A DNA stretch of 64,000 nt from Akkermansia muciniphila (GTDB lineage: Bacteria > Verrucomicrobiota > Verrucomicrobiia > Verrucomicrobiales > Akkermansiaceae). Below, one piece after another: positions 25,432-34,943 of this stretch. A program made the position numbers and the translations under genes. Under the pieces are notes generated by a model. It made no database searches, was not told the origin of the DNA, and saw only the letters and a program-made list of their open reading frames with translations. Location of the stretch: assembly GCA_945890645.1 (NCBI GenBank), contig CAMDCV010000013.1, positions 1-64,000 on the forward strand. Reading direction: 5' to 3'. Every line of letters begins with the position of its first letter. The first letter of the stretch is position 1.

Positions 25432-25941
25432 TTATTCTCCCAGCATCTTCTGAATCAATGGCAGGACGATGCGACCACGTCCCATCCACGATTCCAATTT
25501 CAATACCCGCTCGCGATAAAATTTGCGCAATTGAGGGTCTTCTTCTTGCGCGGCATTTTTCAAAAGTTTGCCTACCTTGCCCTTGCCGCTTTCCAAATGC
25601 GGACGCACCTGCTCGCGAATGAATCCACCGACCAATCGCTTGAGGTCAACGTCCGGCTTGTAGAGAGTCCGACGGCTGCCATTCCCATCTGCTTCTTTGA
25701 CCGCTCCGAGTTCACGCAACATGCGCAGTCCTTGACTCGCGCTGCCTTTGCTCAATTGCAGTCTGCTTACAATATCATCCAACGAGAGAGGTTGCGGAGA
25801 CACAAACAGCAAACCATAAATTTCACCGAGCGATTTCGGCAAGCCAATGACTTTCACGCCATCGACAAATACATCGATCACCTGTCGCTCAAGCGCGCTC
25901 AGATCCCTTTCATCGGTATTTGCGTTCTCACCTGTATTCAT
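25432..25941 (-). CDS. GbsR/MarR-family transcriptional regulator
   Basis: A 169-residue DNA-binding protein with a winged helix-turn-helix (SLDDIVSRLQLSKGSASQGLRMLRELG, about 53-78), preceded by the GbsR-type segment GLPKSLGEIYGLLF. GbsR proteins repress glycine-betaine synthesis genes in Bacillus; the wider family has other roles. The C-terminal third is helical and probably dimerises. It is 22 bases downstream of pabB and one base upstream of the NusG-like gene, so it may regulate, or be regulated with, that pair. Confidence 0.85.
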   Translation of the reverse strand: MNTGENANTDERDLSALERQVIDVFVDGVKVIGLPKSLGEIYGLLFVSPQPLSLDDIVSRLQLSKGSASQGLRMLRELGAVKEADGNGSRRTLYKPDVDLKRLVGGFIREQVRPHLESGKGKVGKLLKNAAQEEDPQLRKFYRERVLKLESWMGRGRIVLPLIQKMLGE

Positions 25942-25963
25942 GCCGCTATCTTAGCAAACCGAC

Positions 25964-27244
25964 TCATTTGTTCAATTCTTTTTGAACAAATTTCTGCCAA
26001 TCTGCAATCGCAAGCCGTATGCCACGTGCTTTGTGCAGCGTTTCCTCATACTCCATTGCGGCGATGGAATCCGCGACAATGCCAGCACCGACGTGATAGT
26101 GCAGTTGATTGTTTTCACGCACCAGAGTGCGGATAGCGATGTTGAATTGGCATTCGTTGTTGTAGCCGAGGTAACCGATCGCACCGCAATACAGTCCGCG
26201 CGGCACAGGTTCCAGCTCGGCGATGATCTCGCAGGCCCGCTTTTTGGGAGCGCCGGTGATGCTTCCTCCAGGGAAACAGGCGGCCAGCACATCAATAGCA
26301 TCTACTTCTGCTCGCATCTCGCCGCGCACGGTTGAGACAAGATGGAATACTTGTTCCAGCGTTTCGAGTTGCAGCATTTCATCGACGCGCACGGAACCAA
26401 ATTCGCAAACTTGCCCGAGGTCGTTTCGTAGTAAATCAGTGATCATCACCAATTCGGAAATTTCCTTGGCTGAAGTCTGAAGTTCATACGCAGATCGACG
26501 ATCGTCATCGGCATCCGCACAACGTGGGCGTGTGCCTTTGATCGGACGCGTCTCCACGTGTCGTCCACTGATGCGCAGAAACGTCTCCGGCGATGAGCTA
26601 AGAATTTCCCTTCCCGCCAGACGCAGCCACGCCGCCATGGGGGCCGGTGAGCGATCGCACAGGCGCTCATACAAACCTGCCAGTGATCCATTATCTTCGC
26701 AGTCCGCGATGAATTGTTGTGTGAGATTCACTTGATAGATATCACCTGCCGCAATCCATTCACGGATGCGTTCCACGGCAGTGAGAAAAGTTTCACGACT
26801 CATCGTCTCGCGGAACTCGGATACTTGGCACGGCTCCTGCGACGACGGAGCGCGCATTAAATGAGAAAGCTGCCCGCATTCCTGCCATTGTTGTTGCTCG
26901 TGTTGATAAATGAGCATGTGGGGATAGTGGCCGAAGACAAATGAACCATCATACTCCACCCATCCACAAAGCCCCCCGAGAGGATACCCGCAATCGACCG
27001 ATTCACGCCGTTGCGCATGCCAAGCTTGTTGCAATTTCACGCGGTCGGCTGTGTCGTGAATGTTGCCGCGCAGCAAAAACTCCGGTTCCGCAGTTACGAT
27101 CGATATGCAAGGTCCCGCTTGGTTAGGGGCATTGCCGGAAGTGTCAAAAAATGCTAAGCCATCAAGATGCGACAAGCGCGACGCCACTTCCAGCGGAGTC
27201 ATCCCCTGCAATGCCAATTCATTCAGCTGCCGCTCACCGCGCAC
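25964..27244 (-). CDS. pabB: Aminodeoxychorismate synthase component I
   Basis: Chorismate-binding enzyme that aminates chorismate to 4-amino-4-deoxychorismate, the first step to p-aminobenzoate and folate. The decisive residue is the lysine in PIKGTRPR (about 235-242): the PIKGT form is diagnostic for PabB, whereas anthranilate synthase has PIAGT. Other family blocks are present (SELVMITDLLRNDLG, FPGGSITGAPKKRACEII, VGAGIVADS). The 426-residue length fits a protein without a fused amidotransferase; pabA and pabC are not in the window. The frame starts at a GTG (27244); an ATG at 27202 is an equally good start. Confidence 0.92.
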   Translation of the reverse strand: MRGERQLNELALQGMTPLEVASRLSHLDGLAFFDTSGNAPNQAGPCISIVTAEPEFLLRGNIHDTADRVKLQQAWHAQRRESVDCGYPLGGLCGWVEYDGSFVFGHYPHMLIYQHEQQQWQECGQLSHLMRAPSSQEPCQVSEFRETMSRETFLTAVERIREWIAAGDIYQVNLTQQFIADCEDNGSLAGLYERLCDRSPAPMAAWLRLAGREILSSSPETFLRISGRHVETRPIKGTRPRCADADDDRRSAYELQTSAKEISELVMITDLLRNDLGQVCEFGSVRVDEMLQLETLEQVFHLVSTVRGEMRAEVDAIDVLAACFPGGSITGAPKKRACEIIAELEPVPRGLYCGAIGYLGYNNECQFNIAIRTLVRENNQLHYHVGAGIVADSIAAMEYEETLHKARGIRLAIADWQKFVQKELNK

Positions 27245-27328
27245 GCCGCAACGTGGACAAAGTAATCGTGATCGTCAATCCTCAAGGAGGGACTTGCCTA
27301 CCTCGTTAGTACTTGAATCACATAGCCC

Positions 27329-28822
27329 TTGCTTGCTAGACTGCTCAAAATCGCACGAACCGTGAATACCGAAACCATTCTCCCATTATTGCGTCTGCGG
27401 GCGGCTGAGGAAAGCGACCCGCGCGGAGACGTGATCCGTTGGGACGAACGAGAGCACGCGGCGAAGGAGGCATTGCGCTTGGCAGGGCAACCTCATGGCT
27501 CGGACAAGGACGATGCGGTTAGTGAATCGCAGTGGCGATTTCTCATAGCGCGGGCTGATGTGTTACGTACACGTGCGGTGGAAGTTGTGGGGGAAATTCC
27601 TAGCTTTGGCAATCTGGGCACGTGGGGACGAAGCATTTGCTTGATCGCACTGATTCTTGGATTCGCCAGCCATGGTGCGGGACTATCGCGCAGCTTTGAT
27701 TTGTTGGCGGGGCCATTTCTATTATTGATCGTGTGGAATGCCGTTGTGTATGTGATGCTTATTTACCGGATGTTTCGCAAGTCCCCTGCGTCCAGTCAGT
27801 CTGGCGTGATCAAGATGTTTTTGGAAAAACGAATCAATGGATTGTTTGGCGATGTCTCTCAAAACAAGGCTCGTGCGGCATTCGCGCAATCCGTACAATC
27901 GTGGCTGCGCTCGTGGACGACTCCGGCTCTGGTGTCGTGGTTTCATGCAGGCAGTGCATGCTTTACGCTTGGCTTGCTGGCTGCGATCTACGCTCGCGGG
28001 GTGAATACCGGCTATGTCGCCGCGTGGGAAAGCACGTGGTTTGATCCGCAGGGAGTGGCATCTGTTTTGAATCCGTTGCTCGGTCCGGCTTCTTGGATTT
28101 CAGGAATTCCCTTGCCGGATTCAGTCGATGGATGGCGGCAACTGCAACGCGTTGCGGGCCATGAAGGGGTGAGCGCGCGACCATGGATTCATTTGTATGC
28201 GATCACCATGATCCTCTGGGTGGTCGTTCCTCGATGCATGCTCGCCATCGCATCCTATCAGCGAGCGATGCGACTGCGCGATGCGCCACCTGCGTGGAGT
28301 GCGAAAGATGGTTACCTGCGTCGTATTCTTAGTCTCGCGCGACAAGGGGACGACATCGGCATAGCCATTTTGCCTTTCGATTTGAAACAACCCGATGCCA
28401 TGAACGCAGGCACATACCGCGATGCCATGGAACGGCTTGTCCGCGAAACATGGGGGCAGGGCGGTCGGGCGCGTTGGCTGAATTCCGTATCGTATGGCGA
28501 CGAAGAAACCGTATGGGAGGATGTATGGTCTGAGGCACTTCATTGCGATGGCGCACTGATTCTCTTTGATCTCGGTGCCACACCGGAAGAGGAAGTGCAC
28601 GGTATCCTTCTCGAAGAAGTGCTGAAACGTTATGCATCCGGGCGTGGAGGCATTTTGATTGCTCTCGAAGCTGCTCATTTTTCTTCTGCTCGTTTTGATT
28701 CTCAACTAAAGCTGTGGCATGACTTCGCAACGAGGAGGAAATGCTCGGTCTTGCCACTGGAAAAAGGCTGCCTCCGCGATCAAAGCATTTCTCCTACATC
28801 CCTAGTAAATCGCCCTCTTTAA
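27329..28822 (+). CDS. DUF2868 membrane protein
   Basis: A 497-residue inner-membrane protein whose N-terminus (AAEESDPRGDVIRWDEREHAA) and membrane segments match the DUF2868 family. Helices occur at about 100-120 (ICLIALILGFASHGAG), 125-150, 210-235 and 290-310. A soluble C-terminal domain (about 330-497) includes SVLPLEKGC-type sequence. The family is found as an adjacent pair with DUF3482 GTPases, as here, where the next gene starts eight bases downstream. Function is unknown. The frame starts at TTG (27329); a GTG at 27362 is a plausible alternative. Confidence 0.85.
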   Translation: MLARLLKIARTVNTETILPLLRLRAAEESDPRGDVIRWDEREHAAKEALRLAGQPHGSDKDDAVSESQWRFLIARADVLRTRAVEVVGEIPSFGNLGTWGRSICLIALILGFASHGAGLSRSFDLLAGPFLLLIVWNAVVYVMLIYRMFRKSPASSQSGVIKMFLEKRINGLFGDVSQNKARAAFAQSVQSWLRSWTTPALVSWFHAGSACFTLGLLAAIYARGVNTGYVAAWESTWFDPQGVASVLNPLLGPASWISGIPLPDSVDGWRQLQRVAGHEGVSARPWIHLYAITMILWVVVPRCMLAIASYQRAMRLRDAPPAWSAKDGYLRRILSLARQGDDIGIAILPFDLKQPDAMNAGTYRDAMERLVRETWGQGGRARWLNSVSYGDEETVWEDVWSEALHCDGALILFDLGATPEEEVHGILLEEVLKRYASGRGGILIALEAAHFSSARFDSQLKLWHDFATRRKCSVLPLEKGCLRDQSISPTSLVNRPL

Positions 28823-28830
28823 CAATTGAT

Positions 28831-30273
28831 ATGGAACGCATAGCCATTAGTCTTGCTGGTCACACCAACCTCGGGAAAACCACTCTCGCTCGCACGCTGC
28901 TGCGTAAGGACATCGGCGTCGTGGATAACCGACCGCATGTAACAGATGTGGCTGACGGCCATGTGCTTGCGAAGGATGACCGTGCGGAAATTGTTCTCTG
29001 GGATTTGCCAGGATTCGGAGATTCAGTGCGTTTAAAAAAACGATTGGCACAGACAGGGATTATGGCTTGGCTGCAGAGCACATTTGATCGGTGGGCGGAT
29101 CGACCATTGTGGTGTAGTCAAAAATGTTTGGAGAATGCCAGAAACGATGCGGACATCGTGCTGTATTTGGTCGATGCGAATGCCGACCCTGCCACCAGTG
29201 CCGCGGTGCGCGCGGAGATGGAAGTGCTGAATTTGATTCAGAAGCCCGTGATCGCGCTGCTCAATCAAACCGGCATTCCCGATGAAGAACGAGACGCTGC
29301 TTTATCACAGAGCTGGATGCATGCGCTGAGTGAATTTTCCTTTTTGCGGGGTGCTCTGCCACTAGATGGATGGATGCGCTGCTGGGTGCATGAGTCTGTT
29401 CTATTCGAAAAGATCTCTGCGATTTTACCGTCGGAGAAAAAAACTCATTTTGAGCGATTGATCAGTGCATGGCAGGAGCAACATCACCAACAGGTTTTTG
29501 AAAGAGCGGTTGATATACTTGCACTAGCCTTAGCCGAAACTGCGCGTGATGGTTCTGTCGTTGCGAAGGAATCTTTGCTGGAAACGATAGGAGGAAAATT
29601 GTCGGGTAAGCCATCCGCGCAAGTTGAAGTAGCCCGCGCTGATTTGGTGAAATCTCTCGTCAATCGTAGCCGCAAGGCGATGGAAGAAATTCTCAAAGTG
29701 CACCAGATCGAGGGCATGCCGAAGGATCGTGTCGATTCGATGGTTGAGGGTCTAAGTGCCAAGGATCCTAACGCTCCGCCAGAAGTATGGGCGGTGCTCG
29801 GCGGCATCGGCAGCGGTGCCCTCGCGGGTGTTTGGGCCGATGTGCATGCAGGGGGGATGACTTTTGGCGGAGGCGCGGTGCTCGGCGCGATCGTCGGTGG
29901 TGTTTCCGCTTACGCGCTGGGGCAGGGCTACAAAAAAATCAAAGGCGACGATGGCCAAACGCGCATCCAGTGGAACAAAGATTTTTTAATCGATGAGTGG
30001 AAAGCCTCGGCCATGCGCTACATGATGATCGCGCATTATGGGAGAGGGCAAGGAAGTTGGCAGGAACCGATTCCCGAGTCATGGCCCACGCGATGGCAGG
30101 CTTTGATAGAGCAGTGGACCAAAGCTCATGAAAAAGAAATCGCCAACGCTCTTACCGCAGCAAATGCAGAAGCGATTTCAGATTTATTAAAAACCCTAAT
30201 TCAGGAAATGCTTCATCAGCTTTACCCGCAATTCGAAACATTACCGCAAAGAAATTCTAACAGAAATTTTTAG
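28831..30273 (+). CDS. DUF3482-type GTPase
   Basis: A 480-residue GTPase with a DUF3482 C-terminal region. The nucleotide-binding motifs are P-loop GHTNLGKTT (about 10-18), switch DLPGFGDS (about 63-70) and NQTG (about 145-148, in place of the usual NKxD). Near residues 335-385 lies a glycine-rich amphipathic stretch (VLGGIGSGALAGVW; GGGAVLGAIVGGVSAYALG), which could enter the membrane. It follows the DUF2868 gene by eight bases, the pairing seen in other phyla. I use the ATG at 28831; the frame is open upstream to 28741. Possible role: membrane remodelling or signalling, by analogy with other membrane-associated GTPases. Confidence 0.85.
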   Translation: MERIAISLAGHTNLGKTTLARTLLRKDIGVVDNRPHVTDVADGHVLAKDDRAEIVLWDLPGFGDSVRLKKRLAQTGIMAWLQSTFDRWADRPLWCSQKCLENARNDADIVLYLVDANADPATSAAVRAEMEVLNLIQKPVIALLNQTGIPDEERDAALSQSWMHALSEFSFLRGALPLDGWMRCWVHESVLFEKISAILPSEKKTHFERLISAWQEQHHQQVFERAVDILALALAETARDGSVVAKESLLETIGGKLSGKPSAQVEVARADLVKSLVNRSRKAMEEILKVHQIEGMPKDRVDSMVEGLSAKDPNAPPEVWAVLGGIGSGALAGVWADVHAGGMTFGGGAVLGAIVGGVSAYALGQGYKKIKGDDGQTRIQWNKDFLIDEWKASAMRYMMIAHYGRGQGSWQEPIPESWPTRWQALIEQWTKAHEKEIANALTAANAEAISDLLKTLIQEMLHQLYPQFETLPQRNSNRNF

Positions 30274-30464
30274 TATTTTTGCGGAGACAATTAAAACCAC
30301 AGTGTAAGAGTGATACACCTTTCGCTCACGCCTACTGCGCTTTGTATAAAAAGTATCGCTGCGCTGACGAAGTGGCGGCGAGGGGGGCAAAGTTGAGGAG
30401 TGTGTGACATGAAATGACTTGACGTCGCGATTTCACTGCGATTAGAACTTATCAATAACAAACT

Positions 30465-31946
30465 ATGTTTATACATTCCTTACATCATGAGCGTGCGGCG
30501 GGACGGTTCTTCGTGGCTCCAATCCGGAAGGCTCACATTCTGGCAAAGTTTAAAAGGACACGATTTTTTTCCTATGGTGCAATCACTGTGACACTGTGGT
30601 TCTGTTCTGTTTTTTTGGTGATGGCAGAACCATTGTCAACACAACAGCTCATTGTTCTGATCAAGTCGGGCCTTGAGTCAAAAGAATTACAGGAGCAGAT
30701 CAGAAAGAACGGCTACGCGGGGGGAAATGATGCGCCCACACTCAAGCAGCTACGCGACGCCGGCGCGGACGCTGACCTTATTGTGTTCCTCGCCCAATTC
30801 AATTCTCCTGCAGTAGATAAAGCACCTGCGCCCGAAAAGGCACCCGTCCCGCCAGCGCAAGATGATGCGCTTCGTTCTCCCACAGATGAAGAAATCAAAT
30901 TGTATTTAGAAGAAAGATACGACAACTTTGGAAATCTAGGCCGTATCGAAGCGTCACAACTTGGTATAACGGATAAAGATAAAGTCGAACAGTTTGTCAA
31001 AGATTACTGCGTACATAATGGTCGACGTCCTTATGATGCCTACTACGACAGCAATGGCTTCGATGGTCGCTGCTCCCCCATTCTCCGTGAAGGCAAATTT
31101 GGCTATAGTTTGAAAGGTCAAGTCGTTGCGGAATATCAGTGGGATCATTTTGTAGAGTCTTTCAATAAGACGGGATCCGGCACGGTGACTCTGTATAAAT
31201 TTACTCCAGAGGGTGCGGCATTGATTCGCGAATTCTCCAAAACCGCAGCAGGTGATTTAGCCAAGCTCGAAGCCCAAAATATGGGCGGAAATGAACTTAG
31301 TACAAATGCTTGGATACTTCACTCGACGCTGCGTACACACAGAACCTATAAAGACGGCAGTGGCATTCTTGATATTGCCAAGGCGAAAAAAATCAATGTC
31401 TTTGCTTCTTCTTCCTCAATCACCATACCTCCATCGGATGACCCTTGCGCCTTGATTCAGTTTGAAAAAAATGGTAAATTCGGGTTGTTGAATTCACGTG
31501 GTGTGGTCTATCCGTCCGATAAACGGCCTGATTTCTTCATTGTCCGCCTGTTGCCAGTACCTGATGACGAAGTGGAAAAAGCTGTAAGCAAGTATGATTG
31601 GTATCTTAAGCAGGAAGCTTCCCAATGGAATACAAGCATCTACCACAAGAATTTCAGAGAAGTCCTTCTTGATAACTTTGAGCGTGTTGTTGATCACGAT
31701 ATCATTTCAGAAGACAATGTTTTACCGCTGTTATCAGGAAGATCATTGTGGGCTTTCGAACAATTTTGTGACGGTAAGTTTCCTAGGTCGATTTATCTTA
31801 CTTTTGAGAAACAAAATGACACGACATGGAGAGCAAAACTTTCCATGATCAAGACCGTGCCTTGGGATAATAAAAAAGATACGCAGGAAATGTGGGGATA
31901 TGTGGTTCAGCGAATGGCTCCACTTGAAATCAAAAAATCCAAATGA
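30465..31946 (+). CDS. Exported hypothetical protein
   Basis: A 493-residue protein with a signal or anchor (AITVTLWFCSVFLVMA) at about 40-55. Just after it lies a small helical module of about 55 residues, LSTQQLIVLIKSGLESKELQ through LKQLRDAGADADLI, that resembles short modules found next to membrane anchors in many bacterial proteins. A proline-rich linker follows, then a larger soluble domain of about 350 residues with no motif I know. Gap 30274-30464 carries no convincing terminator. The ATG at 30465 has a long basic N-terminus; a later start is possible. Confidence 0.65.
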   Translation: MFIHSLHHERAAGRFFVAPIRKAHILAKFKRTRFFSYGAITVTLWFCSVFLVMAEPLSTQQLIVLIKSGLESKELQEQIRKNGYAGGNDAPTLKQLRDAGADADLIVFLAQFNSPAVDKAPAPEKAPVPPAQDDALRSPTDEEIKLYLEERYDNFGNLGRIEASQLGITDKDKVEQFVKDYCVHNGRRPYDAYYDSNGFDGRCSPILREGKFGYSLKGQVVAEYQWDHFVESFNKTGSGTVTLYKFTPEGAALIREFSKTAAGDLAKLEAQNMGGNELSTNAWILHSTLRTHRTYKDGSGILDIAKAKKINVFASSSSITIPPSDDPCALIQFEKNGKFGLLNSRGVVYPSDKRPDFFIVRLLPVPDDEVEKAVSKYDWYLKQEASQWNTSIYHKNFREVLLDNFERVVDHDIISEDNVLPLLSGRSLWAFEQFCDGKFPRSIYLTFEKQNDTTWRAKLSMIKTVPWDNKKDTQEMWGYVVQRMAPLEIKKSK

Positions 31947-31996
31947 AAGCGCCAGAGTAGGGCGGTGTGTTCGGCTTGCCTGTGTCCACTACTTTC

Positions 31997-32551
31997 TCAA
32001 ATCTTTTTACTTTGATACAACAAAATCGCAGAGCTGCCGTAGTGGCGGCGATCGATGAGTTGCCAGTCGGGGTGTTCGGGGGAGGCGGTGGCTTTTGCAA
32101 CTTCGGCATAGAAGAGTCCATCGGGCGCTAAGCGCGGCAGAAGCAGTCCGGAGTTAAGGAGTTTACGGATGTGCTCGGTATCCAGCGGATGCTTGGCGTA
32201 GGGAGGATCCGCGAAGATGAGTTGATACTGTTGCTGATCTTTTTTGAGAAACGAAAGGGCTTCAGCTTGTATCACGCGGCCACCACTCAGGCGCGTGGTT
32301 TCGAGATTTTGACGGATGATTTTTGTGGCTTGATGGCTTTCATCGACAAAACTACAACTTTTGGCTCCGCGACTGAGAGCTTCAAGGCCAAGTGCACCGG
32401 AGCCGGCAAAAAGATCTGCGATGGTGGCATCGATGACGAGATCACCGAGGATGGAAAATATGGCTTGTCGAACGAAGTCGGTGGTGGGGCGTGCGACATC
32501 GTGCGGCACTTTGATGGCCATGCGTCCGGCGGTTCCTGCGATGATTCTCAT
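31997..32551 (-). CDS. rsmD: 16S rRNA m2G966 methyltransferase
   Basis: Methylates N2 of G966 in 16S rRNA. The 184-residue protein has the Rossmann-type SAM-binding motif DLFAGSGALGLEALSRG (about 44-60) and the catalytic DPPY (FADPPYAKH, about 116). The N-terminus MRIIAGTAGR is the classic RsmD opening and fixes the start at 32551, where ATG overlaps the upstream gene's stop as ATGA; this coupling implies shared translation. The frame is open for 33 more codons upstream, but those residues do not fit. Confidence 0.93.
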   Translation of the reverse strand: MRIIAGTAGRMAIKVPHDVARPTTDFVRQAIFSILGDLVIDATIADLFAGSGALGLEALSRGAKSCSFVDESHQATKIIRQNLETTRLSGGRVIQAEALSFLKKDQQQYQLIFADPPYAKHPLDTEHIRKLLNSGLLLPRLAPDGLFYAEVAKATASPEHPDWQLIDRRHYGSSAILLYQSKKI

Positions 32552-33984
32552 GGCGTGGGAGGGAGCGAAGTTGCTGGATGGGTGGCTTGCCAGCGCTGGA
32601 GAATTTTGCGCAGGTCGAGTAGAGATTTTCCTTGATCGAAGGAGAGCCATGGCTGGGTAGGCGTGCCCCCACAGAGGATGTCGATCGCGCGTCTATCTTC
32701 ATTGTACATGGGTTGCAGAGAAACCGTTAGTTCCGGAAACGCTTGTCGCCAGCGATATTCCCACGAATCGGCTGTGCCACGTGGGGCGATGAGTCGGGCG
32801 ATGCCGAGGCCTTCACCGCGGGTGTTGAGCTTGCCATTTCCGAGGATCGAGTAGTCGTCGCCAAAGAGTCGGAAGTCCGGGCATTGGAGGGTGCTACCCT
32901 GAAGAAGAAGTCGGGTATGAGCGGCGAAAAATTGGAATTTGCGATTGCCGTGCGATGCTTTGATTTCTTTAGTTTGCCAGACCGACTCACCCTGCCAGGT
33001 TTGTGGAGAAATCAGAAATCCACCGAGTCGATGCAAGGATTGAAGATGGTTGATCTGATACGGGCCGTCCGAGCTTTGCCAATTTTGTGGTTCTTGGGCA
33101 ACCATTACGGAAAATGGGAGTCCGGCGACGCGTCCGACTTGAAATTTCGTATCGGCATAGAGCCCGGCGAGAGTGAGTCTCGTGGTATCGGATTCCCAGA
33201 GTGGATATTTCCAGCGGAGGTTGATTTGGCCGTTGGAGGCGAGCATTTGACTGAGTGCGAAAAGGGAACCCGTGTGGAGATGTCCGGTAGCGGGAGCACC
33301 CGCGATGGGGAGATCGGCGGAAATGTTATTGATCTCGAGGAGAGGCTGCGGCTGCGCGGAATGGGTTAACGAGAAAAAACCATCGGTAATTTTCAGCCAC
33401 ACCGTGGGTGAAGAGGGGGCGGCGGTGACGGGGATAGGTGCCTCCACAGGAGCCGGTACAACGGGGGGGACGGCCGGCGTCGAGGGATCAGGGGCTACGG
33501 GGGGAAGAGTATTCGCAGCTACCGCCGGTGGTGTTGCGGGTGGAGGGGGAGGTGCCACTGCAGGAGCAGGCAGGATGCTTTTAAGGGTCTCGAGAGATAC
33601 GTGAAGGCGCGGTGCGGTGAGGTGGATGTCGGAAATTTTCCGTGATCCACGAAGCCATGCACTCCATGCGGGTCGGATGCTAACGCAGCGGATGTGGAGT
33701 AAGGGGATAGAGGGATCTTGGAGAGAAGCTGAGGGGGCGAGAACTTGTAAGTCATCGATCCAAACTTGCCCTCCTGGCAGCCAACCGGCGCCGCTGATTT
33801 GCACGGGGATGCCGATGCGTTGGCTGATTTGTTGTGCGACCCAATTTTTTCCCCATGACGTTTGCAGCCAAGCATTGCTGAGCAGGAAAACGAGTAAGGG
33901 AGAAACCAAAATGACGGCTAGCACGACACGAAGCCAGAGTCGGCGTCGCCGCAACTGCGGGGAACTGGCGGGCCGCGGCGTCAT
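32548..33984 (-). CDS. AsmA-like membrane-anchored protein
   Basis: A 478-residue protein with one N-terminal membrane helix (LWLRVVLAVILVSPLLVFLL). The following segment SNAWLQTSWGKNWVAQQISQRIG...WIDDLQVLAP is the N-terminal pattern of AsmA/TamB-type proteins, which form long beta-grooves that move lipids between membranes. A proline/alanine/valine-rich linker of about 60 residues (around 140-200) interrupts it, an unusual insertion, and the remainder is beta-rich. Assignment is by pattern and is not certain. It lies 12 bases after the preceding gene and overlaps rsmD by four bases. Confidence 0.6.
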   Translation of the reverse strand: MTPRPASSPQLRRRRLWLRVVLAVILVSPLLVFLLSNAWLQTSWGKNWVAQQISQRIGIPVQISGAGWLPGGQVWIDDLQVLAPSASLQDPSIPLLHIRCVSIRPAWSAWLRGSRKISDIHLTAPRLHVSLETLKSILPAPAVAPPPPPATPPAVAANTLPPVAPDPSTPAVPPVVPAPVEAPIPVTAAPSSPTVWLKITDGFFSLTHSAQPQPLLEINNISADLPIAGAPATGHLHTGSLFALSQMLASNGQINLRWKYPLWESDTTRLTLAGLYADTKFQVGRVAGLPFSVMVAQEPQNWQSSDGPYQINHLQSLHRLGGFLISPQTWQGESVWQTKEIKASHGNRKFQFFAAHTRLLLQGSTLQCPDFRLFGDDYSILGNGKLNTRGEGLGIARLIAPRGTADSWEYRWRQAFPELTVSLQPMYNEDRRAIDILCGGTPTQPWLSFDQGKSLLDLRKILQRWQATHPATSLPPTP

Positions 33985-33996
33985 GAAGGCGAAGTG

Positions 33997-34770
33997 TTAG
34001 CGTTTGTTCGCTTTGCCCGGAGTAGCGGGTTTGGTGGGGGTGGCTGGCTTGGTCGGAGCGGTGGTCTTGACCGCGCCTGCAGCAGCAGGGATGCGCAGGA
34101 CTAAGTTTTTGTCCAACAAGCGTGTGCCGGTGGCGGTCATTTCCTGTGCCCGATAGACGAGCAAGTGATACTTGCCATCAGAGGTGATGCCGACGGCGAA
34201 ATTTTCCTTCAACTTTGACAAGCTGGTCTCTTCTTCGAATTTCCACTCCTTGCCAGTCCATCCCCCGAGGATGCTCATGGGATCAGCATTGATGTCTGGG
34301 AGACGTGTCATGATGCCATTGGTTGATTTCCAATTGTCATCTTTATCGGAATAACGAAGTGAAGAGATGGAAGCTGCCGCATCGGAAGCGATGATGTTCC
34401 AGCGGCCTTCAGAGCCCTTGCGCAATAGTAGATTCACTACCTGCGCGACTTTGAATTCGCGCTTTGCCCACAGAGCGAGATACTCGTCGTACTCGGTTTT
34501 GGTGAGGCCAATTTTTTCATGAAAGGGTAGCGGGATGCCGGGTTTGGTATTTTTCGAATACTCTTCGAACCATTTCCGATCTTTTTGGGCGGCTTGTTCC
34601 ACTTTAGCGATGTATTTCTCAATCTCGGGTGGAGGAAGAACGACCACTGCTTCGGCCCGCACGTGTTTATCGAGTGTGAGAAAGCCTTTGAGCAGGGCGG
34701 GAACTTCTTGGCCATGGGCGGTGATAGCCAACAGAGCCACGAGGGAGATACGTGAGAACAGACGTTTCAT
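33997..34770 (-). CDS. Secreted hypothetical protein with PT-rich tail
   Basis: A 257-residue precursor beginning at ATG 34770, with a signal peptide (ISLVALLAITAHG). The body is an alpha/beta domain of about 200 residues without recognisable motif (for example FVLRIPAAAG near the end). The C-terminus is low-complexity, with repeats of TKPATP, and is probably flexible. The frame extends upstream to 34899, but the signal peptide argues for 34770. It is first in a leftward trio with the AsmA-like gene and rsmD. Confidence 0.7.
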   Translation of the reverse strand: MKRLFSRISLVALLAITAHGQEVPALLKGFLTLDKHVRAEAVVVLPPPEIEKYIAKVEQAAQKDRKWFEEYSKNTKPGIPLPFHEKIGLTKTEYDEYLALWAKREFKVAQVVNLLLRKGSEGRWNIIASDAAASISSLRYSDKDDNWKSTNGIMTRLPDINADPMSILGGWTGKEWKFEEETSLSKLKENFAVGITSDGKYHLLVYRAQEMTATGTRLLDKNLVLRIPAAAGAVKTTAPTKPATPTKPATPGKANKR

Positions 34771-34943
34771 GAAAGGTGATGTCGGGGCGACGGCTTCATC
34801 CTGAGTGAAGGAGCTTGCAAACTCAAGACTCAATTCGCAAACCTGCACATCTCTCCCATTCGACTGTTGTGTTACAATAAATGAAGAATATTTGTGCACA
34901 ATTCGATTGAATTATTATGCCATTACTCCTAACTAGGCTCGTT

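Noticed and set aside
25964-27244. Anthranilate synthase component I (trpE)
   Set aside because: The lysine in PIKGT is the aminodeoxychorismate synthase form.
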